Below, in pieces: positions 1-13,200 of a DNA stretch of 64,000 nt. Below the pieces are notes generated by a model. It searched no databases, was not told the origin of the DNA, and saw nothing but the letters and a program-made list of their open reading frames with translations. The position numbers and the translations under genes are program-made. The DNA comes from Marsupella aquatica (lineage: Eukaryota; Marchantiophyta), in the NCBI GenBank assembly GCA_973895155.1, contig OZ316894.1:26660001-26724000 (forward strand), written 5' to 3'. How positions within the stretch are numbered: position 1 is the stretch's first letter; the number at the start of each line of letters is the position of its first letter.

Positions 1-78
1 GGCCAGTACCCCTCCTGGTAACGAAGTTCCCACAATTGGATTTGGACCAGATGAAGCCAAGCACTTAAATACTGCGGC

Positions 79-3000
79 CTATTTCTTCAGCCGCTCCATT
101 TGGTTGTCGGCCCGCCGCTGTAAGTTCTCCAACTTCCTGGTGGTTTCCTCCAACTCCTCCTGGGCTTCCTCCAGGTCCTTCCGTCCCTCCTGCAGCTCCT
201 TTCTGGCTTCCTCCAAGTCCAATTTTAAGGTAGCCCTCTCCTCCTGGGTTGCTCTTAGCTCCTTGTCGAGCTCTGCTACGACCTCAGACTCCATCTTATT
301 CATCTTGGCATAAGTCTGGTCGAGCTGGTCGTCCTTTTCACGTAGGTCGGCCTTGAAGCTGGTCGTCAGGGACGCAAGCTCCTGCTGCAGCGCAATAATC
401 CCTTGATAGGATTTCCCTAACTCGGCCTCCTTCTGCTCAAGGGCTCTGCGGATATCCTTGAGCTCTCCTTTCAACGCCCTCTCCCTTCTCTGAGTCTCCG
501 CCATGGCCCGGTTGTTGGCGGTTATGTGGGCCTCCTCTGCGTCCCTCAGCTCCTACTTCCACTTCTCCCTGTCCTTGACCGCGCCGGCCAACTCTCCTTG
601 GGTCCGAGTCAGTTTATCCTTGATAATCTGATTGCCAGACTGAGCGGCATCCAATTGTCCTTGCATGATGTTTAGCTCATGCCGCTTAATTCGTAGCTCA
701 TCTTGGTCTTTCTTGGCCGCCTGCAGGTCTTCCACCTCGGCTTCCATCTCCCTAAGCCGTCGGATGACCTTGTCCTTCTTGCTTCTCTCCAAACCCACCG
801 CTTCTTCTAATCGGTGCTTCTCCAACCTCTCCCTTTGGAAAAAGGGTCCCTGCTCCAACTCCTTCCCAAAGATGCTGAGCGCAAGATCCCCACACATTTC
901 CCTGTACTCCATGGCTCTATCTTTAGCATAGGTGGAGTAAGTAGAAGTCATCGGCATCAACCACCGCGGCCTCTGTTCCCAAGCCGCCTTGCGGATTTTT
1001 TCTATGGTGGCAAGAGGGTTGCTTCTTTTTTTGGCAAGCCGCCTGATGTCCTCCAGCCAATCTCCTCCTGGTAAATCTTTCTCCCGTGCCAGGGCTGCTT
1101 TCTCTTCCTCCCTAAGTCGCTCTTGAAACTCTTGTGCCGTCTGCTTTATGCCGTCAAAGCTCAGGGGAGCAACCTCTGGTGGGGGAGACTTGGGGCTACT
1201 CTGTTGGGTGGGGTCCCCTCGAACTACTCGCGGAAGCGTGGGGATAAACCGGCCACAGGTCCTTACTCCTGGAACATGATGATCCGACCCATAGCTGGAG
1301 TTATCATTGTTGTAGTCCTCCACCGCCTCCTCCATTCAATGACTCCCGGCTTCCCCCTCTGTTCCCCTGGTCCTGCCGTGAAAACTGCCTCATAGATCAC
1401 GGGCTCCGGTTCCTCCTCTGGTTTCCAGGCTGTCCTCTCCCTCTGATTTTCGCGGGAAGGAGCCTTAGGCTGCTCTGCCTCCGATTCGGGGCTTGAGGCT
1501 CCCACATACATTCAAACTCCCGACTTGTGTTCCGACCTCCTTCTCTCCTTGGCTCCAGTAAAGGGGTTTTCCCTCCTGAGTCGGCTTAGGCCGGCCTCTG
1601 GGGCAGTGTCCTGTACCGGTGCCGTTGCCGTTGCTGGTGCCGTTCTCTCCTTCTCCAACAATTTTAGCAGATTCTGCATGCCTGATTGCTGCTTCGGCAA
1701 GTCTTCTTTCTTTGGCCGAAACACCTGCTCGATCATAGGACTGGCAGGCTGGTTGGGCTCTTCTGTTGCCGGCCTCTGCTCCGGAACCTCCTCTGGTGCG
1801 CTTGCCGATAGGGAAAGTACTGGGGCAAAGATTTGACTTCTGGCATACCGGCACAACAGCGGCATGTGATAGCCAAGCCGGGACATGCTTCCCACGCCGA
1901 TCACCTGCTGTTCCTCCTTTAAGATCTTCTTTAGTTGGTTGAGGAGGTACCCATTGTAATCTTGGCTTGGGTCTGGCCTTTCTGCCAGGTAGACCTGAGC
2001 CTTGCCGATCTCTGCCCTCGGCAAGTTACAATGCATGGTCACCCGCAAGAAATTGATCATCTCTCCAATGTGCGGGTTGGTGCAGGTGTTCCGGAAGAAG
2101 CCATTCTTCATTGATGGTCCTGGGAACGACCGGAACTCCTTGTCAGGTAAGGTCTTCTTGGTATCTACTTTGGTCTTATTACCCATCGGCAAGCCAAACA
2201 CCTCGGCAATCACCCGGGGAGTGAGATAGAAATCCTTCCCATACACCCTCGTGGAGTTGGTCTCGGGTTCCCATGATCCCACAAATTCTAATAAGTCTGA
2301 GTCCGGCACCTCCGGCTTCAGCCATGGTAATCTTACGAAGGCTTCCAAGCCAGATTCGGCCATGAAGCCCTGGTACTTCTTGGTCTGCATGGCCGTAAAG
2401 CATGCATCCTCCTCCCTTGCAAAATGTAATTGCACTTCCTCTGGTAGGGTCGCCGCCCAGCCTTTCCAGGTGTCATTCTTTGTTGGAATGGCATTGATGG
2501 GATCGACCTCCTCCTCTTTGGCTTCTCCCTGCCTCCTATTCTGCTGCTCTGTTGGCTTCCTTGGTGCCGCCGACCTCGTTCTTTTTGTCGGGGTGGCCTC
2601 TTCGATGTTGTTTCTTTTCCTCTTCATCTTGGCTGCCATGGATGTTTCTCCTAGCACAGTTGCCTTCGTCCACCCCTCCGTGCTACCCTTCAACTCCCAG
2701 TGCGCGTCGTTGCAGCGGTTGATGGCTTTCCAAATGCCGACAATTCTGTCTTCGCAAAATAGAAGGTCATCGAGCTGATTGGCAGTAGGAGTCCACAAGA
2801 ACTCGGCCTTGATGAGTTCTCCTCCTAAGAAGGCAGACTTCTGCAGCTCCCACAGTCGAGCGAGCTCCTGCCGTTCTCAAGCTGCTCTCTCCGATTCCTC
2901 GTCCTCGTAAGTCTTAATGTACTCAATTGCCCGTTCGAACAGGCATCCCCAAAAATGTGCCGCTTGATTGACGTTGCTCATACCCTCCTTGAGTCGATCG

Positions 3001-3215
3001 TTGGTATCTGCTCCCGCCCAGAGTGCTTGCCTAAGCAGCTGACAGTAGTTGGCCTTCCGTAGTCGTCTGCCCAGTTCGTGCTTGCAAATGAGCCACCATT
3101 CCTCGCGAGCAGTCCTTACCTCTCTCCTCCTCTGGTCTTTCCTCCCGTTGGTTACCCCTAGCCGCCGATGCTTAGCGCGCCCTAACCCTAATCGTGTTTT
3201 CCCCTGACGTCCTTA
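79..3215 (-). pseudogene. Decayed transposon-associated plant protein with C-terminal coiled coil
   Basis: Read on the minus strand, one long coding sequence is broken by point lesions. From about 3215 to 1345 one frame encodes a basic start, a globular middle and a proline-rich tail. The middle (about 2500-1860) has segments such as LLEFVGSWEPETNSTRVYG and VIAEVFGLP, in the style of the 'putative plant transposon protein' domain that sits near gag in some plant retroelements; this assignment is by resemblance only. From 1335 to 79 a second frame encodes a long Glu/Lys/Leu-rich coiled coil. Breaks are TGA at 2877-2879, TGA at 1512-1514, TGA at 1336-1338 and TAG at 553-555, plus one frameshift between about 1339 and 1393. 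The frame stays open and sensible on both sides of each stop. The element may continue past the left edge. No LTR, integrase or reverse transcriptase is visible here, so the class is uncertain. Confidence 0.6.
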
Positions 3216-6200
3216 CTTCCGGCCTCGGCCCGGGTTCCATAGTCACCCTTAATTGTTTATATTTTCCTTATTTTTGTTACTATACTAATGTGTTTATAGG
3301 GTACACCTCCGTTTTCCCCACTTAACTGGCCTAGTGATTCCTGGCTAGGCATCACAGTTGCTTCCCAAAACGCCTGCTCCTCCTCAAACTTGACCAGGTC
3401 ATCATCCATTTGTTGGCAACAATTGTGCCTCCATTCTTCAACCTAAATATGAGTCAAGTAGGAAGAATCAAAGATGTGTACAAACAAGGGAAATTTCCAA
3501 TTTCCAGGAAAAAGCTAGAGAGCTCAATATCCTTTTTATGTCTTTGCTCATTGAAGGATAACGGACCTGCCGTAGATCTAGCAAGAAATGGGTGGTTCAA
3601 ATACGCTCTAATAGGTTTGAACCTCAGTTATCGTGATTTGGCCAGCCAGGTTCCAATACTGTTGCAAAGAGATGTTTTGCAAAGAGCCTAGAAATGTTAC
3701 AGGCTGCATATGGGATAAGAAAAATCCCTGTCTGGCCACAAGTAGCTAAACCAGTGTGGTCACTCTATTGACTCTTCTCTACTTTGAGATTTCCTTGGGC
3801 ATACTAGCGCCATGTGAGGTCGCCTTTGGTACTTTTTGATGAGGCATTGATGGTTATGGACAGTGGCAACATTCCAGTTTGGCACCCTTTGTGTCATGGG
3901 GCATGGTCACACGTAGCCCGGTGATTGGAACATTTGGTTGTTGAACTCCTAGATGAGTAGTGCACTATGTACTCTTGCAATTAAATTGCCTTGTAATCCC
4001 TTCAGTATTGTGCCCAAGGTATACACCTAATAGTATGCGGTCTATTCTCACAAGCAAAATGAGAAAGTTACCATTCCGTCCAGGATTGGTTGATTCAGAT
4101 TGAAAGGTTCTATAATCTGGATGTCAACTCAGCCCAAATAAGAGAAACGATGCACATGTCCCCTAGTTTACTACACATATTGCTATAACAAGAGGGGAGT
4201 CTCAGTCTAGGGGGGGGGGGGGGGTCCTATACCACTCCCAACATTTACACCCTAAAAAAGACCCTAAAAAAGAATAACTAATTTTTGCGACCCTATTTTT
4301 CAGGAATAGTCCAAAATTGGTTAAAAAAGCTATCTTTACTTAATCCTAAAATTAAAGGATTAAAAGACACATAGTGTTCTTCTACAAAAATTAGTCTTCC
4401 CTTTAACCCAATAAAACAATTTTATATTTATTTGCACATGATTGGCTGGAAGGAAATTAGTGCAGACCCCGGGACATGAGGATACTTCAACACACTCCCT
4501 CAATCCCCAGAGATGACAAGAGCTGTAAAACTCATGTTATGGATTTGTCCATGGGTTATCTCTGTGACCCTGTTGTAAGGATCATTGGGAAGTCCCCATA
4601 GAGTGCAACAACAATTGTCGGGAGGTAAACTAAATGTAGATGGGCAGGTGGTGGTTGCTCAGTCCGTTGGGCTTGAGTAAACTCCAGTGGCACACCTTTC
4701 CAAAGTAACCATCCCACTCGTGGATGCCCTCCCACCCTGCCTGCCCTCCCCTTCTCAATCTCCCACAGTCCCACTATTCCATACTTTGTGGGCACTCGGC
4801 CATGTCATCTCCCACATTGTTTATGCAAAGTAAGGAGCTTAAAATCTGGCAATAACTGACAGGGTCAGAGAAAATGCAACATTGAAACACCACATTCAAG
4901 ATAAAGCATTGACGAGGAATAGGACAGCCAAGGCTGTTAATTGAGCAAATCCAAGGACAAGGGGTAAGCAAAGTTCAAAATGTAGGATAATGAGGCGGCA
5001 GTCCAGCAAAAGCCCAGTAAAAGACCAGGCAGAAACATTTGTTATTCAATGTGCCTAAACCAAAGAATCAATGGCAAGATGGCCTGCCAAACGAGCTGGC
5101 AATTCAAGCTTAACCTTGTAAAGTCCCTTCCCGGTGAAGAACATTGTGTCCCCTGTAAAAATTAAATTAAAATCCAACATTTGGAAATTTTTGTGTCCAG
5201 AAGTGGTGGGTAAGCAAACAGTCAGTTACTTATAGAGTGTCGCAATCCCATCCATTATCAGTCACCGGTATCAGTTATCATACCCATCAGGGCACCAAGA
5301 TGACTTAGTGGAGCTGCCAAGTTGAAAAAGTGATTATGTCAGGAAGGTTAGTGAAGTGGACTTTTCTGCATGATTTTGGCTTGGAGAGGTCTACTAGTGA
5401 AAAAGTGACTCAACAAGGTCAGTGGAGTGAAAATTTTCCAACTTGGCGAAACTGCCAAGAGAAAAAAGCCAACCTCCAAAATGACATTCAAGCCCAGCAA
5501 GGCCACTGAGCTTCATCAATATGAATGACACATAGATGGGGTTAACAAAATCTTATATATACACAGTTGACCTACATCGCTCAACTGATTGTGATACAAA
5601 TCCTAAAAAAGGGGCATCAGAGTGTGGTCAAAGTTTACATTGACATATATATGATAGAGTTTAAGCGTGCTGACTTCCTCACCACTTGCCCACCACACGC
5701 TCAACCCATAGGCAATTTAAGGTTTTGATATGCCATACTAGGATTATTACAAGTATGATGATAATCTCACTATGGACAATTTTATGCTGATCAACATCTG
5801 CTTGTCGTCAGCCTGTAGGTTGCCAAAAACTTGCCCGATACTGACTCGAATCTGCCTGAATATACGACATGATGCATTTATAATATCATAAGTTTTGGGC
5901 TGTGCAAGGGCCATAGAGTCATGTTGTGTCTCAGACGTGGCATTCCTAGTTCTGGTCGGAGACAGGGCAATAATCGCCTATTTGTGGCACCATAAACAAA
6001 AACTACCTGTAACATTTACCAATACATTTACCAATGTGAACCTCCTATATGCTTTCCCCACATATTCGGGTCAATTCTATTAATAAACAGAATGGTCCAT
6101 CTTGAGACTACTATTATTATATTCATTTTTGGGGGCAAGCCGAGGCATGGGTGGAATTTGTTACTTTTCGGCTCTCTCAGGCACAGTGGTGGATTTTGAT

Positions 6201-6591
6201 AACTTTCGGATCTCTTAAAAATGCACTGGGTCCTGGCGTGCGGTGGACCATTGCCGGGGAGGCAGCGAGTCTACGTGCCGGGATCTTAGGGACAGCTCTA
6301 AGATAGATTAGTGGGCGGAGCAATCATTAGTGGGGGCTAACACTACCTAATCTGAGGATTATTGACACATCTAATCCCGAATTTCCCCCCGGAGTTCCAT
6401 CATCATTTCCACGCAGATACAACCCTAATCCAGGCAGGGAGCCCCCGCACCTGCGATCGAGATCGCGGACCCGCGCCGGTGCTCCCGACTGCTCCATGCA
6501 AAAACCTGTAAAGGGTGGGCAACATCGCGGGCCAACCCGGCATCGTTGTTACGAAATTTTCGCCAATGAACCCGCGCTGAAGTCGATGTGT
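3216..6591. other. Intergenic stretch without a supported gene
   Basis: AT-rich sequence with a 15-G homopolymer at 4210-4224, a possible diverged MITE copy (listed separately) and CCCTAA-type motifs near 3180 and 6423. Open frames are short and show no recognisable domain or splice structure. Confidence 0.6.
4208..4477 (+). mobile_element. Possible diverged copy of the CTCRGGGG MITE family
   Basis: The stretch begins with a G-rich end (CTAGGGG...) and ends in ...CAGACCCCGGG. The AT-rich interior is similar in order to the intact copies: a run with AATAACTAATTTTT, then ACCCTATTTTTCAGGAATA, then ...AATAAAACAAT. No target-site duplication was found, so this may be an old or edited copy, or an unrelated AT-rich segment. 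Confidence 0.25.
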
Positions 6592-6662
6592 GTGTCTCGC
6601 CTTTCTGTGTCTCTCTTTGCGCAGAGTTCTGCTCTCTCTCGCTCTCTCTCTTCCCTTTCTTT
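6592..6662 (+). promoter_or_regulatory. CT-rich tract upstream of TOP1
   Basis: A run of TCTC/CTTT repeats about 600 bp before the TOP1 start codon. CT-rich tracts are common in plant core promoters and 5' leaders, and a similar one precedes the OTU gene. No TATA box is clear. A 5' leader intron cannot be excluded, so the transcription start is not assigned. Confidence 0.4.
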
Positions 6663-6785
6663 GGCAAACAGCTCTGATCTGCTCAGCACACCTGCGTGTC
6701 TCTCTGCGCCTCGGCCTTTGCCCCGCGGTGCTGAATTTGAGATGGGTTAAAACTTAAAAGCATTTTGAGCCAGCAGCACGGCTGC

Positions 6786-6811
6786 GGTGGTGGGGGGAGG
6801 GGGGCAGGAGG
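6786..6811 (+). promoter_or_regulatory. G-rich run, potential quadruplex, upstream of TOP1
   Basis: Four or more runs of G lie within 26 bases on the coding strand, about 460 bp before the TOP1 ATG. The composition allows a G-quadruplex; whether it forms or matters is not known from sequence. Confidence 0.35.
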
Positions 6812-7266
6812 AGCGGCACCCATGGGGTTGAGCTTCAGGATGCCGTGCCTCAACGGCTGGCCGTTCTACCGCTGCTGGGAGGGGAGCAAAGAAAAGTGAG
6901 GTGGAGGGTAGAGGGATGATGGAGAGAGCCATGGTTGTGGGCATACTGTTTTGCGAAGATGGCAGGGGGAGTTTGTGATTTTGTTGCGGGTTCTGTTCCG
7001 GGGGATGAATGAACGAATTTGGGGTGCGGTGTTGTCGGTGGCGGAAGCAGGCACGAAGAAGGAGGAGGATCTTTGAGGAGGTGGTTAGACGGGGTGTCGG
7101 TCTTGCGTCTATCCATTTCTCGGCTGGCCTGGATTGGAGTCACTCCTAGAGCTGAGTGAGGTCGGGTCGGGTTCTGTTCTCGTTAAATCTGCGATCGGAG
7201 AGCGGCTGGGGCGGGGGACGAGAGGGCACGAGGACGGGGATCAGGACGACCGGAGATCTGTCTGTC

Positions 7267-10200
7267 ATGGCGACGGCCCCTCCGGCACTGCCGCGGAGGG
7301 GACATGCGTTCGAAGGTGGAAGAGGGCGGAGCACGCAAGGGTTTGGTAGTAGTCATGTAGGTGCAGGAGCAGCAGGAGGAGCGACCGAGAGTAGGAAGCA
7401 GAGCAGCCGCAACAACGAAGCGAATTGCAAGAAGAAGCAGGACCTTAAGCACGACCTTTTCGACGACGATGATGAGGACGAGGATGAGAAACCCCTCTGC
7501 ATAGTTAGGTCGGGGTCGGGCAGGAAAGGGGAGGTTCCTTCTACTACACCTAGGAGTTCTGCTCGTGCTGCATCCCCTCTAACTACTGTTAAAGGCGGGG
7601 CCACTAGCGGGGCGGGAAGCAGTAGAGCAGAAGTGGTGGGAAGCGGCGGTGGTACGATGAAGGAAGTAGGAGTGGAGAAGAAACGACTTCTGGGGGGAGA
7701 CGGTGCTGGAAAGGCTGTGGGAGAAAGTAGTGCGGGTGGTGCTGGAGGAGCTGGGTCGCCTGTGACAAAGAAGGTCAAGATGGGTGGAACTGCGGGCAAC
7801 GCCATGGAGCCCTCGAAGAAAAGGGAGCCGAATCGCGACGAGGACGCCGAGGACGATGTGCCATTAGCCAGCCGTATGAGTAGGATTGTCCCTCCTAGTA
7901 CTAAGAATGACGGTGTAGACTTGGTAAAGGCGCAATTAGTGGTTGCCAAGAAAGTCATGGAGGACAGGTTGAAAGCGAAGACGGAAGGTGGAGGATTGGC
8001 GAACATGGCCAACCTATCCGGTACCACTACCAATGGTGGCGCTGTTACTGCGGTGCCTGGAAAGGGTAGCATATCCCGCGTCTCATCGGAGGAAGGAAAG
8101 GAAGGACACGGACGCATTCTGACCCACAGTTTACCTGACATGGATGGAAAGAAACCGGACGTTAAGTCAGCAGCGAAGGCTCCTGCGAGGCCATTGCCAA
8201 AGCCTGTGTCGAGACCATCAGTGGAGCGGAATTGGGTTCCGGATTCGGACGATTCTGACGATGACAAGCCGCTGAGCCATAGGAAGTCCATGAGCTTAAC
8301 GATGGGAAGGGATTCTAAACCTGATAGTACTGAACTGAAAGAGGCCTTTGCGAAGAAGAGACCAGCGGGGCAAGCGGTTGTGAGTCCAAATAGTCAGTCG
8401 GCTTTGAAGAAGTTGAAAATTGTCCCAAGTGGGTCGCAGAAATCATCCTCCATTCGATCGCCCAAGTCAGGGTCCTTGTATTCACCTAGGGCTGCGGTGA
8501 AAAGGGAGTTGGATTCTAGCACTAAACCTGCCGTGCGAAGAGCAGATCCCAATGATGATGACGACGATGTTCCTCTGGCTCAGCGTATGTCTTCACTTAC
8601 AGCGAAATCGAACAACTCAATGAAGAAGCCACCTGCGGCACCAGTCAAGGTGTCAGCCAAAGTAGAACGAGATCGGGACGACGACGATGATGACGACTAT
8701 GTGCCCCTCGCCAAACGCGCCGGACAAACGCCTGTTGTCAAAGCAGCAACGAAAGTGGGTGCCACGATAAAGAAGCCCTCGGCCGGCTCTGCTAAATCTA
8801 TAACGAAGAAAGTTTTAGAGCAAAGGCGGAAAGGGAAAGGTACTGTGAAAACAACAAAGCATGTCGTTAAAACCAAAATTGCGAAGAAGAGCGAAAGCAA
8901 GATGATTGTCAGCGGCGGGACACAGAAGTGGGAGACTCTGGAGCACAATGGAGTAATCTTCCCTCTGCCGTATCAACCCCATTGTGTTAAGATGCTATAC
9001 AGGGGGAAGCCCGTGACACTTACTCCTGAACAAGAGGAGGTAATCTTCACTGGCCATCCTCGTTCTAGCATTTTTATCAATCATATGTGACATTATGCTT
9101 TATCTCCTATACCTAGGGTATTGCTGGGATTCAAAAAGGTGGTGTCGGGTGGGGTAGGGTATCTTGTACTAGGTCAGTGCACATATTTTCCTCGTCCTGT
9201 CTTCCTTAAGCAAAGCCAACCCTTTCTGCTGGGAGGCTGGATGCCAGTTTAGTAACATAATGTGCTACTGTCCCTTCACGGACCGAGCTTCGTACATGAT
9301 TGGAGGGCTCTTAAGGATAGCCCTGGTCGAAGCTATTCCATTAGATTGAAAGTGTATTGTCCGTTTAGTACCTTACAGTTGTTGAATCGATGTTCTCATC
9401 GTTTCATAATGTTTGGGTCACGGATGGCTATCTTTGAGCATTGTTGTAAATCGTTGGTACATCGTCATTTTATCTCGAGGCCTTCATGGGTGTGTCCGTA
9501 GGATTTTTCCTTCCTGCCTTCTCCTTGATCTCAACAGCCTTTGTTGTGGGCGATTCACTATGGAGATGCGGTGTGTCATTTTACCTGAAAATGTGCAGGT
9601 TGCTACAATGTTTGCGGTGATGAAAGATACCGACTACGCAACGAAGCCCAAGTTCATTGAGAATTTCTGGGCCGATTGGAAGCCAATTCTTGGTAACCGC
9701 CACGTCATTCAAGATTTGGAAGGTTGCGATTTCACACCGATATACGAATGGTTTATGGCGGAGAAGGAGAAGAAAAAGAGTACGAGCTCAGAGGTGAATT
9801 TCTCATTTATGACAAGCTTTCCCTCCCCGCGTCATGGAAGGAAAAAGTATACCAATTACTGGCAATAGGAACGTATCTGGGGTGTCAGTAGTATGCTGTC
9901 TGCAGTAGGTTTGCCTACTTTCTCTTGGTGGGGGTCCCCTAACCATTTCATCGTGTTTTCTTATTGAATTGAACTTTTGTATTGGAACCTTCTTATGTAC
10001 ATAGGTTGACTGGACATCTGATAACTGGCAATGACGACATACTGACGTTACTTAGTTTTTGTTAGCTTGTGTCTGACATGCTGTACTCTCTCAGGAGAAG
10101 AAGAGGCTCAGAGAGGAGAAACTGAAGATGGAAGATAAATATATGTGGGCCCTTGTAAACGGTGTAAAGGAAAAGGTATTTTCCGGAAGCTGGCATTTTC

Positions 10201-13200
10201 GATTTAGAATATGGATTAATGTCACGTCCAGGAATCAATTGGAAGGATGGTGTTGAATCTCAGAATAAGCACGGGATGTTATGATTAAAACCAAGCAACA
10301 GCCCCTGTCATTTTGAAAAGTTTTCTAAAACTTAACGCTGTTTCGCTGTAGTGTGAAAATGGTCTTACGGCTAGTGCACTAAGAATTTGCAATATCTCAG
10401 GCGTTACGCATATAGTGGAGGTCAGAGAAGCTGATTACGTTCACCAGAAAGGCGTGTTTTTTTTCCTGTCCCGATGGCTATTTGATTATTAGGATATTGG
10501 AAAATCATCAACTTGGGTTGGGGCAGATGCTCCACTAAGCAGCGTTGAGTTTGTACAACAGTGTAGCATGCTCAGTTCTGCTTTGTAGTGGAAGGATTCG
10601 TGTGGACTTGGCTGGAACTGCTTCTGATAGTTGGAAGTGTGAAATGACTCACGCGTTGGGGTTCTTTAACACTAAGCTGTTTTTGATTACCGTCTTTTGC
10701 CACCATTTGGACTGTTGTCTGCGCATACACCTTTAACGTTTGCACAACTTGCAGGTCGGGAACTTTAGAGTTGAACCACCAGGCCTATTTCGTGGGCGTG
10801 GCGAACATCCCAAGGTAGAGTAGAGCTAATATTATTGATTTGGTCAACGTTTTGATTGGTTTTGTATCGGAGTGAGTGTAAACCTGGAAATGAAGGATCT
10901 TACAAGTGCTAGGGAGCATGGAGTTTGGCCTCAGTATTCACTGTGCTTGGATGCCATTTGCTGATACCTCCAATTTCTTCCACAGATGGGGAAGCTGAAG
11001 AAGAGAATTTTCCCGGAGAACATTGTCATCAATATTGGAAAAGGAGCACCCATTCCTGAATGTCCAATGCCTGGCCATAAGTACGTCTTTTCTCTTTTCC
11101 TTTTGCTATTTCTGGTTTTGTATAATGAATGCGAACCGATGCCAAGTCCTGCTGTTGTTTGTGTGTTTTGTATTTGTTGCTTGGCGGAAGGTCTGGTGAG
11201 TGGAAGGGCGAGCTAGATTCCATTTTCCATGAGGTTTTGTGGGAAATTGCTAACGGTTGTTTCGTGCCTTGTACTCGTTTCTCCCTCTTTCCCAATGTCC
11301 TTATTGTGATATGAGGTGTAGGCTGTGGATGAAATCGTATATCCTGAAAATGTTTCGTCTTGTTGATATAGTCACTTGGGCTGACAAGTTGTGTATGCAT
11401 CGCTAATGTTGTCGGGGATGATTTTAGTACAACTTGTGGGTTTTAGAACTGATCGAAGGAGCTGCTTTTTGTTAAGACATAACGAATCGTGGGCCTGATA
11501 GGTGGCTCCAAGGACAAACGGATTCATTTGTATCCAGCTGACTGAAATGGGCACGTCAATTGGATTTGTTTGTGTCTCTTTGTAGATGGAAAGAAATACG
11601 GCATGACAACACAGTAACATGGTTGGCATTCTGGAACGATCCAATCAACTCCAAAGAATTTAAGTACGTCTTCTTGGCTGCCAGTAGCAGCTTGAAAGGC
11701 CAAAGTGATATGGAGAAATATGAGAAGGCTCGCTTGCTGAAGGTAACAATGGTTTACTTGTAAACTTCCAGTGTTTTGATTCGTTTTGCTCATTGTCACT
11801 TTGTTTTCGTGGTCCATTTTTGTCTAACTCAATTTTACGTTGTCCTGTGTCTTATTGAAACTCATATTGCAACCTTTTGTGGAACAGGATCATATAGAAA
11901 ATATTCGGAGGACATACACGAGAAACTTTAGCTCCTCAGATCCTGCAACGAGGCAAATAGCTGTTGCAACTTATCTCATTGATCGACTTGCTCTTCGAGC
12001 TGGTAATGAGAAGGTGAGCTCCATTTTTTGTTAAGCAGGAAAGTTATCCTGGTTTCGTGAATCTGAAGAACTGCGATGGACGTGCCTTTCCGGGTCACAT
12101 TCTGGGGAAAGCATGTAGCATTGTTTGCGTCTAGGGTGGTAGTTTCTCCGTGAAGGTTCGCAAAGCTAATTGTCTGGGAAAGGAAAAGGGAATACTAGAT
12201 AGCAAAGCAAGTGTTTTCGTTGCAAGAATAATGCCATATGTGATTTCACTTGAATCTGTTGTCCTCCACTTGAAATGAGCCCAGGATTAAATTGCTGTGA
12301 CGGGGGCTTCCATCCTATTTAGTGAAAAAAAATTGAAATTTCCATCCTGCTCTGTTTCAGGACGAAGATGAAGCAGACACTGTAGGCTGCTGTTCGTTAA
12401 AGGTGGAGCATGTGATTCTTGTACCACCAAGTTCTCTGACGGTAGGTTAATGTTGTCGACGTTTGTTTGTGTTAATTCATGCTATATTTCACTGCACATC
12501 ACTGGTGTAAACACAATATAGCTCGGTGGTGTTTGCACTTTAACGTTAAGCTTTTCTGGACAGAATAGTTTTTGTTGTCGATTTCCAAGATTCTGTTTTC
12601 AGTTTTTGCTAATTTTGTACTGCCTTGTCTGACAAAGATGCTTAACATGGTCACTGGATGTTTTGCAACAGTTTGATTTTCTTGGAAAGGATTCCATCAG
12701 GTACTTCAATACGGTGGAGGTTGAAAACAAAGTGTACGCAGCAATTGGCGATTTTAAGAAAGGTGGAGAAACATTCCTGCCTCTTAACCGCTGAGACTTA
12801 TCGTCACGCCGTTGTTGATGTGTTCTAGATTTCCGCAGTAAAAGTGAACGGATTACAGTGTATGCCCAATGTGCGCTTCCTTGCAGTAACTGTTTTTTAA
12901 CAAATTGGGGTTTTCTCAAGTAGAAGGTCTTCGTCATTCGATTGGTTCTCTGGTGCCTCGAGCAGTATGGTGAGTATTTTTGGAGCTCAACCTTGTGTTT
13001 TCTGGATCGGCAGGTAAACGTACCGGAAATGATCTCTTCGACAAACTTGACACCAGTAAATTGAATCAGCACTTGAAAGGCATCATGCCAGCTCTCACTG
13101 CAAAGGTGTTTCGAACATACAATGCGTCGATCACCTTAGATACACTTGTAAGTTCTTTTTAATGTTTTTTTCTATATCTCATGTCCGTTGCTCTTCCGCA

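Noticed and set aside
7353-8291. 312-codon open frame on the minus strand
   Set aside because: It lies entirely antisense to TOP1 exon 1 and its Ser/Ala/Pro/Phe-rich composition is what the complement of acidic and lysine-rich codons gives. No domain.
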